A stretch of DNA of 64,000 bases from Rhodococcus sp. KRD162 (lineage in GTDB: Bacteria; Actinomycetota; Actinomycetes; Mycobacteriales; Mycobacteriaceae): NCBI RefSeq assembly GCF_017168335.1, contig NZ_JABFAU010000002.1, forward strand, positions 178,824-242,823, in the 5' to 3' direction. Made by a program: the position numbers and the translations under genes. This document shows, piece after piece, positions 45,501-53,166 of the stretch. Position 1 is the first letter of the stretch. Each line of letters begins with the position of its first letter. The notes below the pieces were generated by a model. It ran no database searches and was not told the origin of the DNA. It was given only the letters and a program-made list of their open reading frames with translations.

Positions 45501-45547
45501 AACGAAGAACCCCGCTGCTCAGCCGTCGAGCAGCGGGGTTCTTCGTT
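45501..45547. terminator. strong bidirectional terminator
   Basis: Perfect 20-bp arms: AACGAAGAACCCCGCTGCTC (45501-45520) and its complement (45528-45547), with a 7-bp loop. A-rich on the left and T-rich on the right, it can end both the MFS transcript and the convergent alarmone-synthetase transcript. Confidence 0.93.
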
Positions 45548-45559
45548 CTCGAGGCCCTG

Positions 45560-46318
45560 TCAGTCCGGATCGATGGCATCGGCCTGCGCGGTGAGCAGCA
45601 TGTGCAGCAACTCGGGAGGTAGAGCCAACGGTGGCATCGAACCGAGGGTGATGGAGTTCTCGGCATCGCCGTTCAGCTCCTTCACCTCGTCGTGCAGTCT
45701 TTCCATCTTCTCGTCGAGCTTGTTCGCGCTCTCGGCTGCCTCGGTCAGTTCGGCCAGCAGAGTCGGCGGAATCTGGTTGCGGTACTTGTAGAAGATCTTG
45801 TGTTCCAAGCTTGCCCAGAAGTCCATTGCAATGGTTCGGATCTGCAGTTCGACGAGCACCGGCTGGACGCCGTCGGACATGAACACCGGAATCTCGACGA
45901 TCAGGTGCAAACTCTTGTAGCCGTTGGGTTTCGGGTTCGCGATGTAGTCCTTGATCTCGACGACCCGAATGTCGGTCTGACTGCTGAGCATGTCCGCGAT
46001 GCGGTACGTGTCGGAGATGAAACTGCAGGTGATGCGGACCCCTGCGACGTCGAGGATGTTCTCCCGGATCGCATCGAGGTTCAGCGCGCACTTCTTGCGC
46101 TGGGCCTTGTCGATGATGCTCTCGGGCGTCTTCAACCTCGACGAGACGTGTTCGATGGGGCTGTAGCGGTGAATGTGAGTGAATTCCTGCTTCAGGATGT
46201 TGATCTTGGTGATCAGCTCGTCGATCCCGAACTTGTAACTCATCATGAATCGCGTGAAATCGTGTCTCAGCCGTCCCAGATCGACCGCAGTCTCACCGTT
46301 CTTCATGACCTCGTTCAT
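45560..46318 (-). CDS. small alarmone synthetase (GTP pyrophosphokinase family)
   Basis: A 252-residue single-domain (p)ppGpp synthetase of the YjbM/YwaC type, without hydrolase, TGS or ACT domains. RelA/SpoT synthetase motifs: FTHIHRYSPIEHVSSRLKTP, DVAGVRITCSFISDTYRIAD, EIKDYIANPKPNGYKSLHLI and VLVELQIRTIAMDFWASLEH followed by KIFYKYR. The C-terminus is a short coiled segment (KLDEKMERLHDEVKEL). ATG 46318 is used; ATG 46306 (MKNGETAVD) is possible. It overlaps the end of the upstream zinc-ribbon gene by about 26 bp, so both are on one transcript. Confidence 0.93.
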   Translation of the reverse strand: MNEVMKNGETAVDLGRLRHDFTRFMMSYKFGIDELITKINILKQEFTHIHRYSPIEHVSSRLKTPESIIDKAQRKKCALNLDAIRENILDVAGVRITCSFISDTYRIADMLSSQTDIRVVEIKDYIANPKPNGYKSLHLIVEIPVFMSDGVQPVLVELQIRTIAMDFWASLEHKIFYKYRNQIPPTLLAELTEAAESANKLDEKMERLHDEVKELNGDAENSITLGSMPPLALPPELLHMLLTAQADAIDPD

Positions 46319-46631
46319 GATCACGATTGTCCACGACGGCAGGTCGGGCCCGCGCGGCGCGCGAATCGAAGCTCGCATCACTGCACGACGGGCCGAGTTC
46401 GGGAGTGAATATCACGACGCCACAGGACTGGCACTGATGCGTGCGGTGATGCCCCAGTTCACACGAACACGCTCGTGAACCGACGAGAACCGAACCGGCG
46501 ACGAGCCGATGACCGTTGCCACACCGCCTCGGTGCTCTCTCGGCCCATCGGTCCCCGACGCGATACAGCGACCCAGCCGTCGGTTCGTCCCCTCCGACTG
46601 TCATCACGCGCGACCGCCTTCGAGAATCCAC
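46293..46631 (-). CDS. small zinc-ribbon protein behind an SOS box
   Basis: A protein of up to 112 residues with two cysteine pairs: RRCGNGHRLVAGSVLVG, then SRACSCELGHHRTHQCQSCG, ending in GVVIFTPELGPSCS. The C-x4-H and C-x2-C pattern fits a zinc ribbon, and the CGNGHRL start recalls small mycobacterial/rhodococcal proteins of unknown role. GTG 46631 or ATG 46604 may be the start (GAAGG before the ATG). It is followed with overlap by the alarmone synthetase and preceded by an SOS box 82 bp upstream of the GTG. Confidence 0.72.
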   Translation of the reverse strand: MDSRRRSRVMTVGGDEPTAGSLYRVGDRWAERAPRRCGNGHRLVAGSVLVGSRACSCELGHHRTHQCQSCGVVIFTPELGPSCSDASFDSRAARARPAVVDNRDHERGHEER

Positions 46632-46712
46632 CGAGTCCGCTCTGGACCGCCCGAAGTGGCTCCGCTGGCCGCATCGCCAACTTCGAGGGCCGGATCAGAC
46701 TAGCAGAAAATC

Positions 46713-46724
46713 GAACGTATGTTC
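46713..46724. promoter_or_regulatory. SOS (LexA) box
   Basis: GAACGTATGTTC in the context TCGAACGTATGTTCTA, matching the actinobacterial LexA consensus GAAC-n4-GTTC with a 5' TC. It lies between the 51-residue membrane gene (stop 46743) and the zinc-ribbon gene, and faces the zinc-ribbon/alarmone-synthetase pair. Confidence 0.68.
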
Positions 46725-46742
46725 TATTCCTGTCGGAGGGGG

Positions 46743-46898
46743 TCAGTACCAGTGTTTGCGGCCACCGATCGCGCGTCCGGTGCTACCCAGCAGTGCCAAT
46801 ACGGCCCCGACGACCACGAGAATGATGCCGAGAACCCACAAGATCTGGATACTTGCGAAGTATCCGATGATGGCGAGAATCAATCCGAGAACGATCAT
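46743..46898 (-). CDS. DUF6131-like two-helix membrane protein
   Basis: A 51-residue hydrophobic protein, MIVLGLILAIIGYFASIQIL to WVLGIILVVVGAVLALLG, ending in GSTGRAIGGRKHWY. The two helices and the conserved GGRxHWY tail match the small actinobacterial DUF6131 group. ATG 46898 has GGAG about 6 bp upstream; the frame is open further but unsupported. Function unknown. Confidence 0.85.
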   Translation of the reverse strand: MIVLGLILAIIGYFASIQILWVLGIILVVVGAVLALLGSTGRAIGGRKHWY

Positions 46899-47001
46899 GA
46901 CCACTCCTGGCGTCGAGACGAGCCCGATAACGGCGGATGCCGGTACCACCGAAGTTACGCCCGTCAGGTGGCAGATTGGTCACGATTGTTCGATGTTCTC
47001 G

Positions 47002-48942
47002 TCACTGCGCCAGCGCTGCGAGGAAAGCCTCCGGGTCGATCAGATCCGCCTGTCCGACTATCGATCCCAGATCCGCGATGCGCTCGATCCCGGTGAGCAC
47101 CATCTCCTCCTCGACGGTGCCCTCGGCGTACCCGTAATAGCAGGTCGAAGTCGTGTGGTTGTGATCCTTGTCGATACGGTTCGCACGCCCCTCGATCTGC
47201 CGAATGTCGATGGGCGTCCACCGCGGATCGTGAATCAGCGTCACACGCGGTGCGAGTGTGGAGACGGTGCCTTCGGGCAGCAGTAACTCGTTGGTGTGCA
47301 GGTTGATCGCGCTGGTGGTGGTCGAGACGATGACCGAAACTTTCCCGGTCTGGAAACGCCGGATGGACTCCTCCTGCTCGGGGCTGCTCATACTGCCGTC
47401 GACCACGGCGACATCGAGTCCCTCATCTCGCAGCGTCTGGGCAAGGGCCGCGACCGACTCGCGGTAGAACATCGAGACGAACACCTGATTGCCCGCCTTG
47501 ACCCACGTGCGCACCTGATCGGCCGACGCGGGAATGCGCAGGTAAGAACATTTCTGGCGGAACCGCAAGGTTGCCGCACGGGTACTCGGGTTCTTCTGCA
47601 ACACGCGCTTTCCACCGACGGCCTTCCAGATCGGTAGACCCAGTTCCTTGCGGTAGTCCACCCACGCCGAGTTGTACAGCCGCTTCTGTGTGGCGGTGAG
47701 TTCCTGGCCGAGTGGCTCCCGAGGTGTCGGCGGGGACGGCCGCGAAATCGACCACGCTGCAACACCTCCCGAGAGCCATCTGTGCACGGTGGCGATATCG
47801 CGTTCGCGTCGGGCAGCGTCCTCGGGCTCCCAGCGCCACGTCGTCAAGCCGGTAGATGCCTTACCTGCCTTGACCGCGAACCCGGATTCGATGAGGAACT
47901 CCGCCCACTTCATCGTGACCGCGTAACCGAGATAGTCGTCCTCGCCGAGGATCTCGACACCGAGACTGCGCTCCACCGCCCGAGCCATGTACGCGAAGTG
48001 CAACGGCTGGTACCCGGGAGTGGCAGACATCCACACCACCGACCGCGCCGCCTCCTGGTAACGCCACAGGATCTGCGATTGCTGCGATTCGATGTTCATC
48101 AGCGCATGCGACTCGTCCGCGATCACGACATCCATCTCGAACCGAAGTTCACCGAGCGAGATGGTCCGCTTGTTCTGCGTCCGTTTACGTTTGCCCAGAT
48201 CGGTCTCGGGAGGGACCGACAACAACTTCTTCGTCGACTGGTAGGTGATCAACAGCCAGCGCTTCCGGTCGGACGGCTCGATGTCTGCCTCACTGTCGGC
48301 GATGGTGCGACGCCAACCCGGTAGAGCGCCCTTCGGCGCGACCACCAGAACCGTCCCGATCTCGGCCGCAGACATCTGGCGAACGGCCTCGCACACCGCC
48401 AGCGTCTTGCCCAGCCCCGTCGAATCCATCTGTGCGAAGTACGGAAAGTCGGCCTCGAGAGCGGCGAGATGGCGTCGCACGGATTCGAGTTGGGTTTCGC
48501 GGGGCACCATCGCCCGCTCCCGTGTCGTTTCCTCGCGCCAGCTGTCGTTGGCGTCGTCCTCGAGCCATCGCTGCAGGCTGTACGGCATCGACTCGTACGG
48601 CTGCAGATACTCGGGCAGCTCAGTGCCGTAGTACGCGAACACCCGCGGACCGGGGTACCAACGCGCACCCGCAGCTCCCGCCGCCGACCGATCCTCGAAC
48701 GGTACGTCCAGTACCCAGACGCGCTCGCCGGGATCGGGAACCCGCAGATCCGGAGCGGCGGTTTTGCGCGGAGATGCCCGCTTACGTGGTGCCGCTTTCT
48801 TCGCCTGCGTCTTCTTGGGAGCGACTTTCTTCGGTGCGGCCTCGCCGTTCTTTGCGGCCGCGAACTTTCGCGCAGCACTGCTCTGCCCGGCCTTGACGGT
48901 GCGGGCGGTGGTGGAGCGGGATGTGCGTCTACGAGGTGGCAT
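47002..48942 (-). CDS. SNF2-like helicase/ATPase with lysine-rich N-terminus
   Basis: A 646-residue superfamily-2 helicase. Residues 1-66 are a Lys/Arg/Ala/Pro-rich tail (APKKTQAKKAAPRKRASPRK), like histone or HU tails. Residues 72-115 resemble a DUF5710-type fold (RVWVLDVPFEDRSAAGAAGA, RWYPGPRVFAYYG). Motif I is DSTGLGKT at 173-180, motif II DESH at 276-279, motif III WMSATPG at 304-310, and motif VI DIRQIEGRANRIDKDHNH near 590. ATG 48942 is used. There is no nuclease or methylase neighbour. It could be a DNA repair or remodelling enzyme, or a phage-derived one; function unknown. Confidence 0.85.
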   Translation of the reverse strand: MPPRRRTSRSTTARTVKAGQSSAARKFAAAKNGEAAPKKVAPKKTQAKKAAPRKRASPRKTAAPDLRVPDPGERVWVLDVPFEDRSAAGAAGARWYPGPRVFAYYGTELPEYLQPYESMPYSLQRWLEDDANDSWREETTRERAMVPRETQLESVRRHLAALEADFPYFAQMDSTGLGKTLAVCEAVRQMSAAEIGTVLVVAPKGALPGWRRTIADSEADIEPSDRKRWLLITYQSTKKLLSVPPETDLGKRKRTQNKRTISLGELRFEMDVVIADESHALMNIESQQSQILWRYQEAARSVVWMSATPGYQPLHFAYMARAVERSLGVEILGEDDYLGYAVTMKWAEFLIESGFAVKAGKASTGLTTWRWEPEDAARRERDIATVHRWLSGGVAAWSISRPSPPTPREPLGQELTATQKRLYNSAWVDYRKELGLPIWKAVGGKRVLQKNPSTRAATLRFRQKCSYLRIPASADQVRTWVKAGNQVFVSMFYRESVAALAQTLRDEGLDVAVVDGSMSSPEQEESIRRFQTGKVSVIVSTTTSAINLHTNELLLPEGTVSTLAPRVTLIHDPRWTPIDIRQIEGRANRIDKDHNHTTSTCYYGYAEGTVEEEMVLTGIERIADLGSIVGQADLIDPEAFLAALAQ

Positions 48943-48990
48943 CGGATCCAGTCTGTCGTACGGTGTGCACGAACACCGTAAAGGAGCCCT

Positions 48991-49704
48991 GTGACATACC
49001 CGAACGACCCGCGCGCCGTGGTGCTCGTCCACGACCGGGATCCTGCGCTCGCGCGACGCGACATCGGCACCCTCGACGCCGAATTGCGCACCAGAGATTT
49101 CCAGTTGGACGTGCACTCCTTCGATCACAGCCCCGACACTGCGCCCCCGCAGCTGTCCGATGCGCAGCTGCTGGTGGTGATGGGCTCGCCCGACGCTGCC
49201 TACGACGACACGCTGAGCTGGCTCGAGCCCGAAATCGCCTATCTGCAGGACGCGATCGACGCGCAGGTGCCGGTCCTCGGTGTCTGCTTCGGCGGGCAGC
49301 TGCTCGCGCGAGTGCTCGGCGGAAGCGTGCGCAAATCCGAGCACCCCGAGTACGGATTCGTCGAGGTCGAGACCTCCGATCCCGAGCTCGTCGCCCCGGG
49401 GCCCTGGATGGAGTTCCACGGCGACACGTTCGTCGCTCCCGCCCAGGCCACGGTCATCGCACACAACGCGGCAGCACAGCAGGCGTTCGTCCTCGGACCG
49501 CACCTCGGGCTGCAGTTCCACCCCGAAATCGACCTCGATACCTACGATGCGTGGGCTGCGGCCTGGGCCCGCGACGGCGTCGAACACGAGGTGGACGTGG
49601 ACCGGATACGCGTCGCCGTCGCCGACGCCGAAGCAGCAGCTCGTGCGCGGTGCTCGACTCTGCTGGACGCCTTTCTGGCCCGATCCTCGGCGCTGCCCCG
49701 GTAG
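48991..49704 (+). CDS. class I glutamine amidotransferase
   Basis: A 237-residue GMP-synthase-like glutaminase domain protein. The nucleophile Cys is in VLGVCFGGQLLARVLGG (about residue 95), with the oxyanion MGSPDAAYDD near 65 and the catalytic His/Glu in LGLQFHPEIDLDTY near 175. No synthase domain is attached, so it is likely of the gamma-glutamyl-hydrolysing or peptidase-like group. GTG 48991 is used; it is divergent from the helicase with 48 bp between starts. Confidence 0.92.
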   Translation: MTYPNDPRAVVLVHDRDPALARRDIGTLDAELRTRDFQLDVHSFDHSPDTAPPQLSDAQLLVVMGSPDAAYDDTLSWLEPEIAYLQDAIDAQVPVLGVCFGGQLLARVLGGSVRKSEHPEYGFVEVETSDPELVAPGPWMEFHGDTFVAPAQATVIAHNAAAQQAFVLGPHLGLQFHPEIDLDTYDAWAAAWARDGVEHEVDVDRIRVAVADAEAAARARCSTLLDAFLARSSALPR

Positions 49705-49713
49705 GGTCGAACA

Positions 49714-50892
49714 ATGACCGAGGCCAGGCCCAGCAACTTCAGCGATCACCAACTCGGCATCTACGCCGCCGGAATGTTCGCCCAGCAGACGCCGTCGATC
49801 ACCACCAATTTGGCGAGACTGGAAGATCAGGCGGCAGAATCGCTCTCGCCCGAGGCGTTGGGTTACATCGTCGCCAGCGCCGGTAGTGGATCGACCGCAC
49901 GCGCGAATCGGGCGGCATTCGACACCTGGGCCATCGCCCCTCGCATGCTGCGCAGCTCGGCCGCTCGCGATCACGCGTGCACGGTTCTCGGCACCGATAT
50001 GCCCGCTCCGCTGATGATCGCGCCCGTGGGAATTCAGACTCTTGCCCACCCGGACGGTGAGCTCGCGACGGTCCGGGCCGCAGCGGAACTCGGTGTGCCG
50101 TACATACATTCGACGCAGGCCTCGCACTCGTTCGAGCAGATCGCCGAGGCCGGCGGTGATGCCCCACGCTGGTATCAGCTGTACTGGCCGACGGACGAGT
50201 CGGTGTTGCTGAGCTTTCTACAACGAGCGAAGGACTCCGGCTTCAGCGCTCTGGTGTTGACCCTCGACACCACTCTGCTGGGCTGGCGGCCCGCCGACCT
50301 CGACCGCGGCTACCTACCGTTCCTGGCCAACCTCGGTATCGAGAACTACCTGACCGATCCGGCATTCCAGGCCGGACTTGCCCAGACTGCCGAGGACAAT
50401 CCTGTTGCTGCCGCGATGCATTGGGCGCAGATGTTCCCCAATCCCGGTCTGTCGTGGAAGAACCTGGCGTTCCTGCGGGAGCACTGGAGCGGCCCGATCG
50501 TGCTCAAGGGCATCTGTACCGTCGGCGACGCCAGGGAGGCTGCGGCGCACGGAGTCGACGGCATCGTGGTCTCCAATCACGGTGGACGTCAGATCGACGG
50601 GGCCAGAGCATCGCTCGACGCATTACCGTCCATCGTCGACGCGGTGGGGGACGAGATGACAGTGCTGTTCGACTCCGGTGTGCGGACCGGGGCCGACATG
50701 GCCAAGGCCCTGGCCCTCGGGGCCGACGCGGTGCTACTGGGGCGGCCATTCCTCTACGGCCTCGCGCTCGGCGGACAAGAGGGCGTCGCGCACGTATTAC
50801 GTTGCCTGCTGGCCGAATTCGATCTGGTGACCAGTCTGTCCGGTCATACCGGTGCAGGCGAGCTCGGCCGCGACTCGATCATGGAGTCCTGA
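49714..50892 (+). CDS. FMN-dependent alpha-hydroxy-acid oxidase (lactate 2-monooxygenase-like)
   Basis: A 392-residue TIM-barrel flavoenzyme. Visible are PAPLMIAPVGIQTLAHPDGE, STQASHSFEQIAEAGGDAPR, WYQLYWPTDESVLLSF, IVLKGICTVGDAREAAAHGV and the catalytic His-Arg in VSNHGGRQIDGARASLDALP, followed by FDSGVRTGADMAKALALGAD. The family member closest in feel is lactate 2-monooxygenase (lactate to acetate). It starts 9 bp after the amidotransferase stop, and its stop overlaps the next start as TGATG. Confidence 0.93.
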   Translation: MTEARPSNFSDHQLGIYAAGMFAQQTPSITTNLARLEDQAAESLSPEALGYIVASAGSGSTARANRAAFDTWAIAPRMLRSSAARDHACTVLGTDMPAPLMIAPVGIQTLAHPDGELATVRAAAELGVPYIHSTQASHSFEQIAEAGGDAPRWYQLYWPTDESVLLSFLQRAKDSGFSALVLTLDTTLLGWRPADLDRGYLPFLANLGIENYLTDPAFQAGLAQTAEDNPVAAAMHWAQMFPNPGLSWKNLAFLREHWSGPIVLKGICTVGDAREAAAHGVDGIVVSNHGGRQIDGARASLDALPSIVDAVGDEMTVLFDSGVRTGADMAKALALGADAVLLGRPFLYGLALGGQEGVAHVLRCLLAEFDLVTSLSGHTGAGELGRDSIMES

Positions 50893-52187
50893 TGGAGTGG
50901 ACCAAGCACGCTATCTGGTGGCATCTGTATCCACTCGGCTTCACCGGCGCACCGGTGCACGGGTGGGACGGCGAATCACAGTCGGAACTACACCGGCTCG
51001 GCAGAATCGAGAACTGGCTCGACTACGCACTCGAACTCGGGGCCTCGGGGATCGCCCTCGGCCCGATCTTCGAGTCCGAGAAGCACGGGTACGACACCGT
51101 CGACTACTACCGAGTCGACGGTCGGCTGGGCACCGACGAGGATATCGATTCGCTGATCGCCGCAGCACACTCTCGCGGCCTCAAAGTCATGTTCGACGGC
51201 GTCTTCAACCATGTGGCGCAGAGCTTTCCGAAGTTCCGGCAGGCGCTGGAAGAAGGTCCCGATTCCGAGGCCGCAGAGTGGTTCCACCTCGACTGGTCCG
51301 GAAGCGAGCCGACGCATCGCAACTTCGAGGGCCACGACGAACTGGTCGCCCTCAATCACGAGAGTCCGCACGTGCAGCAGTTCGTCGTCGATGTGCTCTC
51401 GCACTGGCTGGGGCGCGGCGTCGACGCCTGGCGGCTCGATGCGGCCTACGCGGTCTCGCCCCGTTTCTGGGCTGCGGTGCTACCGAAGGTGCGCGAGAAG
51501 CATTCGGAGGCCTACTTTCTCGGGGAGGTCATCCACGGCGATTACGACCGAATCGTCTCGGCCTCCACGCTGGATTCGGTCACGCAGTACGAGCTGTGGA
51601 AGGCGATCTGGAGTGGACTGAGCGAGAAGAACTTCTTCGAGCTCTCGCATGCCCTCGAGCGCCACAACGGCTGGCTCGATGCCTTCGTGCCGGCAACGTT
51701 CGTCGGAAATCACGACGTCAACCGCATCGCCAGCGTCATCGAGGACGAGCGGCACCTGGTGCATGCGTTGGTGGTTCTGTTCACCGTGGGCGGTATGCCG
51801 ATGATCTACTACGGCGACGAGCAGGCTTTCCGTGGGATCAAGGAAGATCGGGTCGGCGGTGACGACGAGGTGCGTCCCGAGTACCCGGAGACCTCCGATG
51901 ACCTGGCACCGTACGGCTGGCCTGTCTTCCGGATTCATCAGGAGCTCATCGGTGTACGACGTCGGAATCCGTGGTTGCACTCCGCGCGCACCGAGACGCT
52001 CGAGCTCACCAACACTGCCTTGCTCTATCGCGTTCATGCGGACGGTGACTCGTTGACGGTGGCGCTCAACCTGGGTGACGAGTCGATCGACTACCCGGCT
52101 CGGGGCAGCGAAGTACTGGCCGGTGACGCGCACCTGAACGACGGGCGGGTGAGCGTGCCGCCGCACGGCTGGGCCGTCATCGGCTGA
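50892..52187 (+). CDS. GH13 alpha-amylase-family glycosidase
   Basis: A 431-residue GH13 enzyme. Catalytic residues: nucleophile D183 in DAWRLDAAYA, acid/base E212 in FLGEVIHGDY and D275 in FVGNHDVNRI; region I is FDGVFNHV (101-108). A small C-terminal beta domain follows. It belongs to the trehalose-synthase or sucrose-phosphorylase-like side of GH13, but the exact specificity is not assignable. It is coupled by TGATG to the flavoenzyme gene, which is an unusual pairing. Confidence 0.9.
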   Translation: MEWTKHAIWWHLYPLGFTGAPVHGWDGESQSELHRLGRIENWLDYALELGASGIALGPIFESEKHGYDTVDYYRVDGRLGTDEDIDSLIAAAHSRGLKVMFDGVFNHVAQSFPKFRQALEEGPDSEAAEWFHLDWSGSEPTHRNFEGHDELVALNHESPHVQQFVVDVLSHWLGRGVDAWRLDAAYAVSPRFWAAVLPKVREKHSEAYFLGEVIHGDYDRIVSASTLDSVTQYELWKAIWSGLSEKNFFELSHALERHNGWLDAFVPATFVGNHDVNRIASVIEDERHLVHALVVLFTVGGMPMIYYGDEQAFRGIKEDRVGGDDEVRPEYPETSDDLAPYGWPVFRIHQELIGVRRRNPWLHSARTETLELTNTALLYRVHADGDSLTVALNLGDESIDYPARGSEVLAGDAHLNDGRVSVPPHGWAVIG

Positions 52188-52224
52188 TCGCATGATCGAG
52201 TTCTATTCTTTCCTCTAAGTTTTC

Positions 52225-52249
52225 CGCAAGATTTCGCTAGAGATCGCTA
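52225..52249. repeat. 10-bp-phased CGCTA repeat, site C
   Basis: CGCAA (52225-52229), CGCTA (52235-52239) and CGCTA (52245-52249) are spaced at exactly 10-bp intervals, ending a few bp before a possible -10 (TACAGT, 52254-52259) and about 17 bp before the TPP riboswitch. Confidence 0.55.
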
Positions 52250-52263
52250 CAGGTACAGTCGAA

Positions 52264-52342
52264 CGCGACACGGGGTGCCCACATGGGCTGAGAACACACC
52301 CGTCGAACCTGATCTGGTTAGGACCAGCGAAGGGAATGTCGT
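52264..52342 (+). promoter_or_regulatory. TPP riboswitch (THI element)
   Basis: All conserved blocks are present in order: GGGGTGCCC, GGGCTGAGA, ACCC, GAACCTGATCTGG, TTAGGACCAGCG and AAGGGAA. The closing P1 stem pairs GCGACA (52265-52270) with TGTCG (52337-52341). Downstream, CCTC (52382-52385) can pair with GAGG (52392-52395) at the ribosome site of ATG 52404, giving a translational switch. It precedes an SDR and a flavin monooxygenase, not a thiamin biosynthesis gene. Confidence 0.96.
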
Positions 52343-52403
52343 GACGAATCGGTATTTCCTGTCTTCTCGCATCGGTCTTGACCTCGAACGAGAGGCGAAG
52401 CGC

Positions 52404-53165
52404 ATGAGACTCGACGAGCAGACAGTATTGATCACCGGCGGCGGGCGCGGCCTGGGAGCGTCGATCGCCGCTGCCTTCGCCGGTCAGGGTGCACGTGTGG
52501 TGATCGATTACCGCAACAGCAGAGATGCTGCCGAGGCGCTGGCAGACCGGCTCGGCGAGAACGCGATCGCAGTGCAGGGTGACGTCACCGACGAGTCGGC
52601 CGTCGCCGCGCTGTTCGGCGCTGCACGTGAACACTTCGGAACGCCGATCACCACCGTCGTCAACAACGCCCTTGCCGACTTCTCGTTCGACGGCGATGCG
52701 CGCCCCAAAGCCGAGACCATCACCTGGGAGCGCTTCGACGCCCAGTTACGCGGGAGCGTCCGCGCAGCGTTGCTCACCACCCAGGCCGCACTTCCGGGCA
52801 TGCGTGAGGCGGGGTTCGGACGAATCATCAACGTGGGCACCAACTTGTTCCAGAATCCGGTGGTGCCGTACCACGACTACACGGCTTCCAAGGCTGCGCT
52901 GCTCTCGCTGACCCGCACTCTGTCCGCGGATCTCGGCGCTGACAACATCACCGTCAACATGGTCTCGGGTGGGCTGCTGCGCACCACCGACGCCAGTGCC
53001 GCCACCCCGGCCGAGGTATTCGACTTCATCGCTGCCTCGACCCCGCTGCAACGCGTCACCACACCCGAGGAATTCGCCGATGCCCTGCTGTTCTTCGCCT
53101 CGCCGTGGGCGCGGTCGGTGACCGGCCAGAATCTGGTGGTCGACGGCGGTCTGGTCAAGAACTGA
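52404..53165 (+). CDS. SDR-family oxidoreductase (FabG-like) under TPP riboswitch
   Basis: A 253-residue classical SDR. The cofactor motif is LITGGGRGLGASIAAAFAGQ at the start, followed by NNALADFS where NNAG is usual. The catalytic Ser/Tyr/Lys region has GRIINVGTNLFQ and YHDYTASKAALLSLTRTLSA; the serine position appears to be Thr in VGTN. It ends SVTGQNLVVDGGLVKN. ATG 52404 has GAGAGG upstream; an in-frame GTG at 52341, directly after the aptamer AAGGGAA, would add 21 residues. It lies 1 bp before the monooxygenase gene. Substrate unknown; thiamin control suggests a thiamin-related metabolite (inferred). Confidence 0.92.
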   Translation: MRLDEQTVLITGGGRGLGASIAAAFAGQGARVVIDYRNSRDAAEALADRLGENAIAVQGDVTDESAVAALFGAAREHFGTPITTVVNNALADFSFDGDARPKAETITWERFDAQLRGSVRAALLTTQAALPGMREAGFGRIINVGTNLFQNPVVPYHDYTASKAALLSLTRTLSADLGADNITVNMVSGGLLRTTDASAATPAEVFDFIAASTPLQRVTTPEEFADALLFFASPWARSVTGQNLVVDGGLVKN

Positions 53166-53166
53166 T

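Noticed and set aside
46459..46680. A 73-codon frame overlapping the zinc-ribbon gene
   Set aside because: Arg/Ser-rich without motifs; the other frame carries ordered cysteine pairs.
48943..50127. Upstream extension of the helicase frame through the amidotransferase region
   Set aside because: It is antisense to two well-supported genes; the helicase proper starts at ATG 48942.
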